In this document: positions 11,599 to 23,100 of the stretch, piece by piece
How the letters are laid out: each line of letters opens with the position of its first letter
Numbering within the stretch: position 1 is the stretch's first letter
NCBI GenBank assembly: GCA_958450365.1
Contig: CAUEEP010000750.1
Coordinates: 682,001-746,000, forward strand
Direction of reading: 5' to 3'
Origin: Mesorhabditis belari
Lineage: Eukaryota; Nematoda; Chromadorea; Rhabditida; Rhabditidae
Length of the DNA: 64,000 bases
Notes under the pieces: model-generated
Told to the model about the DNA's origin: nothing
The model's database searches: none
What the model saw: the letters and a program-made list of their open reading frames with translations, nothing else
Translations under genes and position numbers: made by a program

Positions 11599-11984
11599 AC
11601 AAGATCTCTTTGACAGTCATCTCTTTGACAAAAAGCAATAAATTCTCGCTTTGATTAACGCTAATACACACATTTTTTAAAAGAAAAATCGAAAAGCTAA
11701 ACAGACCGTAAATTTAAATCAAAGAAAACCATTATTGCTTTAAATATTTGTTTGAGAAAATTTTGCAATAATAACGGCTTCATTACCATTTATTTACAAA
11801 TGCAATAATTTCTTTCAAAAACATTTCACTTTCATTATCATTATCGACTTGGGAAATACATTAGTATTTTGTTCTGATGTACTTTCTAGTAGTAACTCTT
11901 GGAATTTTGTTTCACTACTTTGACACATTGATGCTATTTAATTTAAGACCAGTGTGAAAAGCCACCTAAAGATGGCTTTCTGTT

Positions 11985-12067
11985 TTTTTTTTTTTTTTTT
12001 GGTTTTTTTTTTTTTAAATTAAAAAGAAAAGAAAATAAAAAAAAAATTTTTAAAAAAAAAAAAAAAA

Positions 12068-12142
<75 letters not shown>

Positions 12143-12386
12143 TTTTAAAAAAAAATAAAAAAAAAAAAAAAAAAATATTTTTTTTTTTTTTTTTTTTTAA
12201 AAAAAAATAAAAAAAAAAAAAAGATTTTAAAAAAGAGAAAAAATTTTTTTTTATTTTTTTTCCCCCTCCCTAAATTTAAAAATTTATAAATTTTTTAATA
12301 TTTTTTTTTTTTTAAATAAAATAAAAAAATTTTTTTATTTTTTTAAAAAAAAGAGGATTTTTTTTTTTAAATTTTATTTTTTTTAT

Positions 12387-12422
<36 letters not shown>

Positions 12423-12480
12423 TTTTTTTTGTTTAATTTTTTTTCCAAAACCCTTTTTTTTTTTTTTTTTTTTTTTTTAC
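11985..12480. other. Homopolymer-only stretch, probable consensus artefact
   Basis: This is almost entirely alternating long A and T runs with isolated G/C bases. It has no periodicity and no coding or transposon signature. Three similar stretches occur in the window. It is best treated as unresolved sequence. Confidence 0.75.
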
Positions 12481-12717
12481 GCATAAAACTACCCCGGAAA
12501 AAGTGGTTTTGAAGAAAAAAGTGCCTCCCAACTGATGTAGTACCAATGTTAAAGGTAAACTAAATTGTCTTTTTGCAGTTGATTCACGTGTAAAAGACTG
12601 AAATTCAGCTTTGAAATGATCTCTTTGTTTCTTTTTTGAAAACTTATCGTAAAACATTGAAGAATCAAACGCTATGATGATCGTTATTCATTTTTTGAAT
12701 CATCTACGACAAATCAT

Positions 12718-13954
12718 TTATCCGGATGTCCAAATAACCGTGTACTCTTCAGTCCAAGCGGCACAAAGGGCCTGATTGTGTTTCGTGCAAAAGCCGAAAT
12801 TTGAAGCGCCGGCTGCCTAAAGAGAGAGAGATCTCTAAATGATTTACAGCCAGCCATAGCACAGTTTTTATTGCTAAAAATCTAAATCCACACTCACTTT
12901 ACAACATTGAACCATCCCAGCTATCGGTGTCTTTGATGTACAATGTTTATTGCATTGTGGAGTGGGACGAATGTAATCATAACGGATGATTGATGAAGAG
13001 AGAAGACCTGAGAACTTTAAATTCTTTAATTTTAGGCCAATTTCACATTCTTTCCCTTCCAGCTACAAGTTAAAACTTTTATGTGCACAAAATTTATTTT
13101 TGAGTTTTGAGTTGATTGATTTTCAAAGCAAGATCACCAAGAGGCTGGGGTTAGCCTAGAGAACTTGTAACTCTTCTAAAATAGTTTATGCTAGGCTAGG
13201 GTAAATAAGTTTTAGGTTAAAAATCAATTGCTTCATATGGGGGTTCTCATAAATCATAAGTAAAGCTATTGGGTTGGTGAATTGAAAACTGCAAGACTTT
13301 GAACTAAAATTTATTCAACATAAAACCATCAATTCATTCCAAATAATTTCCATTCTTATTGACGACTTCTACCCATTTTACAGGCAATTTGCGGATTCCT
13401 CTTTCGTAGTAGGATTTTGGTTTGTGTGTGAGACAAGTGTGAGACTCAGAAATCGAGGACTAGAGATGTCCCAGTTTGAGCACTTTCTTCAAAAGAAACC
13501 CATTTTGGTGTCAATAGAAAAGTTGTAGAAAGAATCAAAAATTAGGCTTATAGCCAAATTCCCAAAAAGATACACTTAGTAGTTTCGCTTAAAATGCAAG
13601 TTTTGTGAAAATTCGTAAATTTGGCATTTCTTGAAAACCAGTTTTTGAATCGTTCTGAAAATTTGGATATAAGCTTGATTTTTGATTCTCTACAACTTTT
13701 CTATTGACACCAAAATGGGTTTCTTTTGAAGAAAGTGCTCAAACTGTCACATATGAAAATAGCCCGCAGTTTTCAATTCACCAATCCAATATATTCTCTT
13801 GTTAAAGAAGTACTACTGTGTGCTCGAAAAGCTTTTTAAAAAATCCATTTGGAAACGGGAAATTGCACAATTAGAGTTCAGCTTCAGGACAAAACGATCA
13901 CTCACCAAAAAGAAGCACAAAAGTAGCTAGAAGACTAAACGAGTAAGTGGACAT
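12718..13954 (-). CDS. Secreted cysteine-rich small peptide
   Basis: Exons 13906-13954, 12898-13007 and 12718-12816 sum to 258 nt (85 residues plus stop) with matching phases. Exon 1 is a hydrophobic signal peptide (MSTYSFSLLATFVLLFG). The mature part has six cysteines in the order C-x3-C-x12-CC-x10-C-x8-C, around QCNKHC, MVQCCK, GFCTK and ALCAA. The C..C..CC..C..C order resembles that of cystine-knot peptides, but spacing alone does not prove the fold. I do not recognise the family, so the role (defence, signalling or matrix) is open. Intron 1 (about 900 bp) contains the MITE at 13269-13789. Confidence 0.7.
13269..13789. mobile_element. Mariner-type MITE
   Basis: The inverted ends TTGGGTTGGTGAATTGAAAA and their complement bound 521 bp between TA dinucleotides. 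The inside is itself palindromic, with mirrored CAAAAGAAACCCATTTTGG and CAATAGAAAAGTTGTAGA. There is no coding capacity. Confidence 0.85.
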
Positions 13955-14426
13955 TGAAATGACCAAATCATTGAACTATTCGTTCCTTTATACAAAGCCG
14001 ACAATTCAGCTAGACTTTAGTTGTCGGATGACAGGGAAAGAGACGAAAAGTCCAATCAAATGATCGTGGGAAGCTTTTTCAACAATGAAATCAAAACATT
14101 TATTGAAACTTTTGCATTGTCATGAGGATTTGCAATCCACCCACGACTTCTGGTCACTTTCAAAAATGTTCTTTGGCTACATTTGACTAGAGTTCGTGCC
14201 TCTCAAACAAGGCGTTCTAAAAAGCGCGCAAACTATCGTAGTTTGCATGCTAATTTGTATAAATGCAAATTAAGCAAAATCTTCTAAAGCATGCTTTTGC
14301 ACATTCTCTTTATTTTAATGAAATTCTTTCAAACTAATAATTTTGTAATTTAGAATTGATAGAAAAATTGTACACGTATTCATTAGAGACAGTAAGGAAA
14401 ATGGCAAGTTCAAAAGGTTCAGTAAT

Positions 14427-14691
14427 TACCGTAAATACTGTAATAGTACCCCACCCCCATAATGACGGTGCGGAGTGTTGCGTAGTCTAGCTTTGAACGA
14501 GGTTTTCTCGACACTGGTTTATGCTACAATGCGCGCTTAGGTATCAAAAAATAGCCCTGAATTTCAGCTATTTTTTGATACCAAAGACGCATTTTTTGAA
14601 AGTACAGGCGCTTTGAAAAAAATGAAATACTAAAACTTTTGCGACTACGCGACTGTACGAGGGTGGTGGGGTACTATTACAGTTTAGGGTA
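14427..14691. repeat. Short palindromic MITE (~265 bp)
   Basis: The left end TACCGTAAATACTGTAATAG and the right end (complement TACCCTAAACTGTAATAG) are inverted. Both continue into TACCCCACC and TCGTACAG/ACTACGC-like segments. The centre has a perfect small hairpin, GGTATCAAAAAATAG...CTATTTTTTGATACC. Confidence 0.75.
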
Positions 14692-15018
14692 TGTCTTTTT
14701 ATAACAAGAAACTTTATTTTAAGAAAATCCCATCACCAATAAGGAAACTAACTTCCGTAGTTAAATTGATTAAATTAGTAAATCATATGGTTAAATATAC
14801 CCGAGCTAAGCGTAATCTTTACCCGCTTACGTTTAATATTGCCATGTTTTATCACTTACGGGTAGTTTATATTGAGTTAAGCTCTTTAAATTCTAATATA
14901 TTTATTAGAAAAAGCATTCGAAAATGTTTTAAACACTTTTAAACACTCTAGACTAAAGGAAATTGAAGAATGAAAAGAAAATGTGTAGTAGCGTTTATGT
15001 ACTGGATTGCCCGAGATA

Positions 15019-15542
15019 CAGGGTGAGTCATAATTATTGCAAGAAGAGTTCAAAGACCGTTTTCCAAACAGGAAAACGGGCGTGTCATGGGCGTGTAAAG
15101 CCAATAACAATCAAAATTGGACCTTCATGCAAGATGAAGCTCCCGCTCACACGAAGAAGACGGTTCAGGACTGGTGTGTGGCCAACTTTCCCTCAGTGAT
15201 CACCAAGGATGAATGGCCTCCAAACTCACCGGATCTCAATGTGATGGACTTTTCCATTTGGGCAATCTTAGAGGAAAACACACAAGTTTGGATTCTTTGA
15301 AGAAGTCTTTGACCAAAGGATGGAAGGCGACTCCTCAAGATGACATTCGGGCCGCAGTGGAGGCATATCCGAACCGATTAAGCGCTGTTATCAAGGCAAA
15401 AGGCGGTCATATCGAATGATCTGGTGTTTCCTTATTTGTTACTGTTAAATAAAGCTATTTCTGTTTAAAAATCTTCTTCCAGTGAAACTTCTTGGTGTGC
15501 AATGCCTTGAGTATCTTGTTGCAATAATTATGACGCACCCTG
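15019..15542 (+). mobile_element. maT (DD37D Tc1/mariner) deletion derivative
   Basis: The ends CAGGGTGAGTCATAATTATT and the complement of CAGGGTGCGTCATAATTATT are flanked by TA. Only the C-terminal half of the transposase remains. It has TFMQDEAPAH and NSPDLNVMDF, with 37 residues between the Asp of QDE and the last Asp of NVMD, the spacing of the maT group. A frameshift follows. A longer relative lies at 59307-60584. Confidence 0.85.
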
Positions 15543-15667
15543 TAGGTTCACTTTAGAACGCCTTGTTTGATCTTTGTTTGCCCAAATTTATTCAAATAAC
15601 TCTTTTTTTGAGAGGCACACACTCTATTTGTGATATGAAAAGAAAAGAAAAACGGGAAAGTTTCATA

Positions 15668-18600
15668 TTAAAATCTATCTTTTATCGACATCGGAGTTTC
15701 ATTGTTTTTTTCTGATACAACTTCGAGCAAACTCTTCTCCTGTGATTCAAGTGTCATCGAAATTCTCTCAACAACAAAATGTAAATAATATTGAGGGACA
15801 ATTTGTAAGTCATCTCTTGCTGGATCAATATCATTTTGTTTTGCTGTGACATTGGCAAATGCAAGGGTGTCTCGATGCATCGTAAGTCCCTCTTCACCCT
15901 CAAGAGTCGGTATTTGAATCCAAAGTCTTTCTGGATCACTGCGAACACGTGCAAAGAGAAAATAGTTTGGACATCCGAAATAGTGCTCCAAATGCGATTT
16001 AAGGATTCCTAAAGCTTTTTTGTTCACAACTTTATCTACGCTTATTCCTTCCATTATTCGAAAAAACCAATCATAAACTTCATGTAGCTCTGCGTAGCGA
16101 TTGATTATTGTTTGTTGCAGATTTGAGTCACGAAATAGTGGAACTCTCGTTAAATTATTCCCAAGACGGTAACGATAGTGCACGAATGGGGTCTCTTCGC
16201 TCAGTTTCCACATTTGAAGCAGAGTCGACCACAAAGCATCACTTTGGCTCAAACTTCTTTCATTTATAATTGTAGTCAATCTTTCAGTAAACATGCTTAA
16301 GATCATGTCAATACTGAAACCAGTCAATTGCAAGAAGGGATATTTCTTTAATTGTCCAACTGTAATTCGATGACGTTCATCAATTGCAAATTCCAGAAAC
16401 TTAAAATCAGTCTGAAGAGCAAAAACTTTATCGGCTTCTGGCAAAAGTTTTTCGTTTTTCTCTGAGAGTACAAAATAAAGCGGTCCAGTTGTTGCTTTGC
16501 AGAGAAAGATGTTGAACCAAATATTGAGCTCATCAGTTTTCAAAATCTCATTTCTTATTGCAATGATTTCTTCGAGAATAAACAACAAGTCGTTTCTGAG
16601 AAAATTTATACTTTTTGTTTCGATGCTTTCAATTGCATTAGCCGTTTTTAAAATGATAGCTCGGTATTGTGAATGCAACGATTGAACTAGTTCAATGTAA
16701 AGTCGATTGCATTTATCCACGAGCTTTTTTGTACTTTCACTCAAGTGCTTTTCCATCGAAGGCTTCACTCTGAAGAATCTACTTGTCTCGTTTTTGTAAG
16801 GCACGACGTTGATATCGAAAGCGTAGTCATTGTGAAAGCCCGCATTGATTTCCCCATCCCAAAGTCCTTCATTTTGTAAAGCTAGCTGTAGCTGAAACAA
16901 TAGCTCTTGCAATTGGTCAAGAGTTTCGAGTTTTTCAACAAAGAGCTCGCTCGAATTGGCAATCAAACTGTCATTTGGAGAAAGAGAGCTATTTGTAGAA
17001 ATAGATTTATCACCCTGAACTACGAATAGAGGTTCACTTTTTGAAAAACTCACTAGATTCGTTACTATTGTTAAAATGATGACACCTGCAGCGATTATGC
17101 CGGAAAAAATGAAAGTCCAAAGCAGAAACTGAAACTAAATAGCGTTCTTTTTATCTTTTTAACTGACTTACGGGCAACTTTTTGCTCTTTTTCCTCGCTT
17201 TATCTTCAAACAAAAACGTTTCTCTTTCAGCATTTTGAAGTTCGAAACTTGTTTCTTTCATTTCTGAGTCAACTTTTGGTAGAATTTTCACAGGTATCTT
17301 AATATCAGTTGGTTTGTAAATTTTACCAAACAAACCCTTTCCGTTGTACCATCAAAGCCTACTGGTTTCACCACGTTGACTTGTGTTTTATCAATCATCG
17401 GCTCAAAGAGATCAACTTCGACTCGCTAAAAACCTTTGTTAAAGCTATCTTTGGTACTTATGCATCTGGCGGGCGCATTTCCGAACAGTTCGAACGGTTG
17501 AACAGTGCAGGCCAAACACTTGCAGGTCGAAAACTTGCCAGGTCAAACACTTTCAAAAGTTTTTGTCGAACGACCGAACATTTGCAAAAAAATTTACCAA
17601 AAACACCTTTCAAAAATATCATTGAAGCAATAAAATAGAATATAGAAATATACATTTGTTTATTGCTACAAAAGTACAGTCGTCTCTCTAAAAAGGTATG
17701 GAAGGGACCAAAAAAAATTTTAGTTATATAGAGTACTGTTTTATATAGCTTAGCGTCGGCCGGGACCAAAATTCCACTCCGTTATATAGTTCTCGCTATA
17801 TAGAGTTTCGTTACAGAGAGAGTCGACTGTATATTGCTATATTGCTATATGGTATATTGTATTGTATTATATGTTTTTTTGTTGAATATAAATGCATATT
17901 AATAACAAAAAAAACTTCAAATAACAGTGCTTAATGCGTTGCCGTTCGTTGCGTTGCAGAAATGCGCCCGCCAGATGCATAAGTACCCTATCTTTTATGA
18001 GCACCTTTTTAAGCCACTCAAGAACTTCAGTACACTCATCGATATTTAATCGCTTCTCTGGGTGAACATTTGTACATCTAAATTTGAATTTCAACTTATA
18101 AAAATCCCCAAACCTAGCAACCACATCACTGAATTTTTCATCAACGCAATCAACTTTTGATAAGGAATATTGCCCATGCCATAATTTTTTAAAGAAATCA
18201 TATTCTTTGAGCACTTTAGAAGATGAGAAGTCAGAATAGACTAATCTAAAATCGCTTTTAAACTGGGGATAGACTTCTTTTAAACCTCCGTTCAACGATC
18301 TCCCATAGTACTAGACCAATTGAGTACAAATCTGTTAATGGTGTTACCTAAAGAACACTTTCAGCTTTTAGTAAACAGAAACTCAACCAAGCGTTGATTC
18401 GGATATCCATAAGCTTCGGGACTCATATAACGAAATGTTCCAGCAAGTGTGATTGTTGTTGTTAGAGAATTTGGATCTAATAAACGAACAGAACCAAAAT
18501 CACCCAATTTCAGAATGAAATCACGAGTGACAAGAACACTAAAAAGCATTAAAACAAATAAATTCATAGATCAATTCATTGTAATGCAAAGGGCTGTTCC

Positions 18601-19819
18601 AAGTGAGCCAAAAGCCAAAGGACCAAGATAAATTAGCCTTAGGAACAGCCCTGGTAATTGAATTGAACAGCTTCTGAATTGAATCGATTAAATGAACATT
18701 AATGAATAAAAATTGAATAATTTGTCTAAGAGCTTTCAATTTATCCCACACAAAACAACAACAACACTCACTTGCTTGGTTTAATATCTCGATGAACAAT
18801 TCCAACTTTCTGTAGACAAAGAAAAGCATCAAGTAAATGCTTTGACCAACCATAAACTGTTTGCATGGAATAAATAATCGATGGATCTTTTAAAACTATA
18901 AAATCGAATTCTTTCCTTTTCAATTTCTAACTAGGAAAGGCGGCCGGCTCAAGGTGGGATTTCTAAATGGGACCTAAACCATCTTATGCAGTTTTACACG
19001 GGGAATCCGATGTTGCTTTTAGATTTTCCTAAATGGCACGCAAAGAGAAAACAAAACAGTGAAAACATTAAGATAAATGAAAAGCAAAAGCTTTTGCTGC
19101 AAAAGGAATTGAACCTGCGCAAAAAAGCGTAACTTGTTTCAGAGACAAACCTTTTATCAACTAGGCTACCACGGCATCTGTTAGAGAAGTGTGTGCGCGT
19201 TTTTGCCTTCCTCTACAGATTATTACTCAATCGGATTTGATTGGAACGATTGGAAAATTACTAGAAATACAAAATAAAACCAGTCTAGAGAAAAATAGTA
19301 CGCAAACTTTCTAGCTTTGCCAAAAACGTTTTTGTTAAATATTTCGGGCTTGCGTGTCATTTAGAAAAATCTAAAAGCAGCATCGGATTCCCCGTGTAAA
19401 ACTGCATAAAATGGTTTAGGTCCCATTTAGAAATCCCACCTTGAGTCGGCCGCCTTCTCTAGCAAGAAGACAAACCATCACTTAATGATTTCCTTTCACA
19501 ATATTCCATCTCAATCACATTATAATCTCCAATTTCTTTAAATCCGAAATATTGAACAATATTTGGATGTTGAAATCTCTCCAAAGCTTCACATTCTTTT
19601 CGAAATGTTTCATCATCTGTTTGTGGGCTCTTTAGAATGTACTTGGCGGCTTTTTTGCTGAAAATAACCATAAAATGAGAAAGATTTAGCTTTTTTTTGA
19701 TTATTAAACATGTTCTAAATAACAAAAGTAACTACAAAGACAACTTACGAATATTCTCCAACTAACACGACAAAGCCGTAGCTTCCATTTCCAATAACTT
19801 TTGACGGATCAATATTCAT
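15668..19819 (-). CDS. Gene A: N-terminal kinase, one membrane segment, C-terminal ectodomain
   Basis: Nine exons close in frame to 837 residues: 19749-19819, 19476-19657, 18772-18895, 18388-18538, 18286-18347, 18005-18245, 17336-17425, 17172-17297 and 15668-17134 (an alternative acceptor six nt on is also in frame). The kinase domain spans about 1-276. It has loop GNGSYGFV, AAKYILK (likely VAIK Lys), HRDIKPSN, GDFGS, GTFRYMSPEA and DLYSIGLVLWEIVERR. A linker with GFDGTTERIPVKIL comes next, then the basic KARKKSKK. One hydrophobic segment lies at about 352-373, and about 460 residues without known motifs follow. There is no signal peptide. Basic residues before the segment suggest N-in/C-out topology, so the kinase is cytosolic and the C-part outside or luminal. 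The kinase motifs are intact, so activity is likely. The substrate is unknown. Gene B upstream is its tandem copy. Confidence 0.8.
17453..17987. mobile_element. hAT-like MITE with 8-bp target duplication
   Basis: The inverted ends GGTACTTATGCATCTGGCGG and their complement bound 535 bp. The flanks 17445-17452 and 17988-17995 are both CTATCTTT, a perfect 8-bp duplication as made by hAT-type transposases. There is no coding capacity. It sits inside a gene A intron that would be 36 nt without it. Confidence 0.85.
17677..17829. mobile_element. Small pogo-like MITE nested in the hAT-like MITE
   Basis: The ends CAGTCGTCTCTCTAAAAA and the complement of CAGTCGACTCTCTCTGTAAC are flanked by TA. The inside has TATATAGAG and GTTATATAG palindromes. 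The terminal motif resembles pogo/Tigger-derived MITEs. Confidence 0.7.
18589..18652. repeat. Intronic hairpin, also present in gene B
   Basis: AGGGCTGTTCC at the left and GGAACAGCCCT at the right close a short palindrome around a GCCAAAAGCCAAAGG loop. A near-identical copy lies at about 24180-24243 in the same intron of gene B. Confidence 0.7.
18938..19462. repeat. Foldback F3a: palindromic arms, tRNA-like and captured gene fragment
   Basis: Left arm 18938-19035 and right arm about 19340-19462 are inverted copies (GGTGGGATTTCTAAATGGGA, TGCAGTTTTACACGGGGAAT, TTAGATTTTCCTAAATGGCA). A minus-strand tRNA-like sequence (19092-19172; box A GTAGCCTAGTTGATAAAAGG, box B GGTTCAATTCC) lies inside. Positions 19205-19322 match, in inverse orientation, the last coding stretch of gene B (near 20142-20265). 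The element lies in intron 2 of gene A. A second copy is in intron 2 of gene B. Confidence 0.8.
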
Positions 19820-20141
19820 TCGGAGAAAGTTTTTATAACTTGGAGTCGAGATTTACAACAAGGATCATTCTCAGAAAAGATTAGATCAAAGAGAAAATCA
19901 ATTCGTCGGTTCTTTTCCTTTTTCATTTAGTCCCTTTTTTTTCTCGATTTTGAGAGAAATCTTTGCACAAAAAAAAAAATGACTTTTTTTTATTGGTACT
20001 GTCTAAAGTCATAAAAGTTTAAAAAAGCTCTGTTTTATCTTTTATGTTGTAATCAAGCTCTTTAATGTATTCTTTTACAAAGCAGTTACTGTGTGTATTC
20101 ATTGCAATGCTTGAGTTGAAAAACAAAAAATACTTTAATAG

Positions 20142-23100
20142 CTACAAAGTTTGCGTACTATTTTTCTCTATACTGATTTTATTTTGTATCGATGATCTTT
20201 CTAGTAATTTCCCAATCGTTTCAATCAAATCCGATTGAGTAATAATCTGTAGAGGAAGGCTAAAGACGTCGACATCATCACGTTTCACTTTCATCTTTGT
20301 AAATTTGTAGTCAAGTGTCATTGTGAGCACTTCTTCATCGTCATAAGTTGGAAATTGTAGGAGTAGCTGTTGAACATTTGATTGTAACTTTGCGAATAAG
20401 AAGTAGTTTGGGCACTCAAAAACTTGTTGCAAAGCTGCTTTTAAACTTTTGAATGCCGCGTTGTCTATAAGCCCTGTATCATCCGAGTTTTGCATCAAAG
20501 CGAAAAATGTTTCAAAAAGTTGGTGAAGTTCGCCATAAGCTTGTATCGTTTCTTTTTTCACGATGGAAGATGATTTTTGGAATATGGGATCATTAAGCAA
20601 ATTGTGGCCAAGATGAAAACGATATTGTACAAAAGGATACTCTTCACTTTGTCGTAAAAATTTGCGAATTGAGGTTCTTAAAGATGAGACTGGGACATTC
20701 TTTGATTCTTTTATTTTGAGAAGTTGACCCACTAACATGATAAATAAAAGATCGATTCGAAATCCACGAAGTACGTTGAATTTGAACTTTTGCGTTTCGC
20801 TTTGTTTTTTGAGTGACCGCAAACGTTCACTGAATTCTGATGATAGAATTTTTGTGACCGTAAAGTCTGTTCCAAGTAACAGGACATCTGTTTCCACTGA
20901 AACCAAAAAGTATCCGGTGCTTTGTTCTTTGAAAAAGATTATATCGAAATCAATGCCACGAACGTCTACTTTTGACAAATCATTTCTCATTTGAAAAATT
21001 TGCTCGAGATCGGATGACAAGCCAGCTTTAACGTAGCCTAGTCCTTCTTTTTCAACCGATATCATTGTTTCAAAAATTTTGAAAAACAAATTTCTATGTA
21101 GTGAATGGATGAGTTGCACCAACTCAACGTATAAAAGATCAAATTCACGAAGAAGACCGCTCAGTTTTTCGTCTAATGTTCCATTGGTTGGTTGATAAAC
21201 TACGAAAGAGTTTTGTTGACCATTAGCGTATGGTTTCTCATCGAGATCAAATAAATACTCCGGTCTTATTATTGCATTGATTTCATGTTCTGGTAGTGCC
21301 AGTTTTATATCACTCAGTGCTTTGAGTAATTTGTAGCCAATCGTGAGGTCAACTGCAGAGATCAACGTTTGATTATTTGTTGTCCATTTCGTGAAAATGG
21401 CATCATTGCTAGCATTTTGCGAAATTGATTGGTTTGGGAATGAATTTCTTAGATCCTAAACCATTGATTCAAGAGTATTTCTAATGAAACTCACTCCAGA
21501 AGCAACAAAGTTCCAAATGAACATCAACAATGCAAAGGTGATACATGAAAGTAGCATCCATAGAAACAAACAAAGCATTCGCTTGTTGACTTTTCGACTT
21601 TCATGTTCACTTCCGTCATTAACCAAAAATCTTTCCTCTTCATTCATTGGTCTCGAATTGTTGCTCGAATTGTTGCCTTTCGCTAAAGTCACTTCAATCA
21701 TTTGCCTCCTTTTACTCAGAGTTTTCGATTTTGTGGGTGTTTTTGTTGATTTTAAGTTGAAACTCAAGGAGTCAAACACTGTGCGATCAACGGCTGGAAC
21801 CTGAAAAATAGTTGTTTAATTGAATTTTGAGACCTTTTGACTTTAGGGATCTTTTGACTTTAGGATGCTTTTGGATTTATTTGGATTTTGGATTTACACC
21901 TCGGTTTTGGGCCGAGACCTAACACATTTTGTTCAGTTTTTTTGCGCTGATTTCGATGGTGTATGTCGTTTGGGTATGATGGTTCTAAAATTTTGAGATA
22001 TTTCCCTTCAAAGTTTACGTCAAAATTGGGCATCCACGAAACCATGCACCCACGAGTCATAAGGATTCTACAGAGGCTTGTAAACGTGAACTCGTGGCCT
22101 AGTGGATAGTGGCCTAAAGCTCTTTCTCTTTTGTTTCTGGTTTAGATTCGACTGCGGCTCAACTTTTTGCTATTGCTAAAAACTGTTTAAATAATTTTTT
22201 TCCAGGCTTCTTGGCTATCTCAATATCGCATAACGTTTATTTTACTCATAGCTGTTATGTGTTTACTCAGAGTTGTTTTTTGTAAAGTTGCATGTTCAAT
22301 TTTGACGTAAACTTTGAAGCGAAATATCTCAAAATTTTAAAACCGTCAACCTCAAAATTTTAAAACGACATACACCATCGGAATCAGCGCAAAAAACTGA
22401 ACAAAATGTGCTAGGTCTCGGCCCAAAACCGAGGTGTAAATCCAAAAGCATCTCTAGTTAGAGAATATGCAGTCCCGAACAAGAGAGTTTCGTTCAACAC
22501 TGGAGTAAAAGGTCATCACTTTGAAGTTTACACATACAGGTAACCTTTTGAACTTTCTTGCTAGTTGAAAAATGACTCTTCAAAGAGGTTGTTTTCAAAA
22601 GAAGTCTTCTGTTCTTTTGTTGCAAAGCTTTAAAAGCATGTTTGGGCACTTGATAGACACGATTTTTGTCATTGTGGACTATTTCAAAACTCAAATGGTA
22701 AGTTCGGAAGATTTCTAGAAATAAACCCATTGCTTTGTGCCATCAAATCCGATAGGTCTAATCAAAACATTTTGTGTTTCGGCAAGCAACGGCTCAACCA
22801 GATCATCTTTAGCTTGCTGTAATTGCTTTTTTTAAGTTCACTGATCCATTAAACACCTCAATCAACCACTCGATACTTTGAGCACACTCATCAAGATTCG
22901 GCCGTTTCCCTGGGTGAATATTTGTGCATCTAGGTTGATGGGTTTTTTTTTACTTGAAGCATGAATGCACATCCGCGCGAAAACTGGAAAAATGGGTTCG
23001 CCGTTAGTTTGCTTCCTCATATCCACTATTTGATGCAAAAAATTTTAAGTTCTATTCTTTTTACTGATTAAACCGAATCCAAAAAATTTTTTGAAAACTG

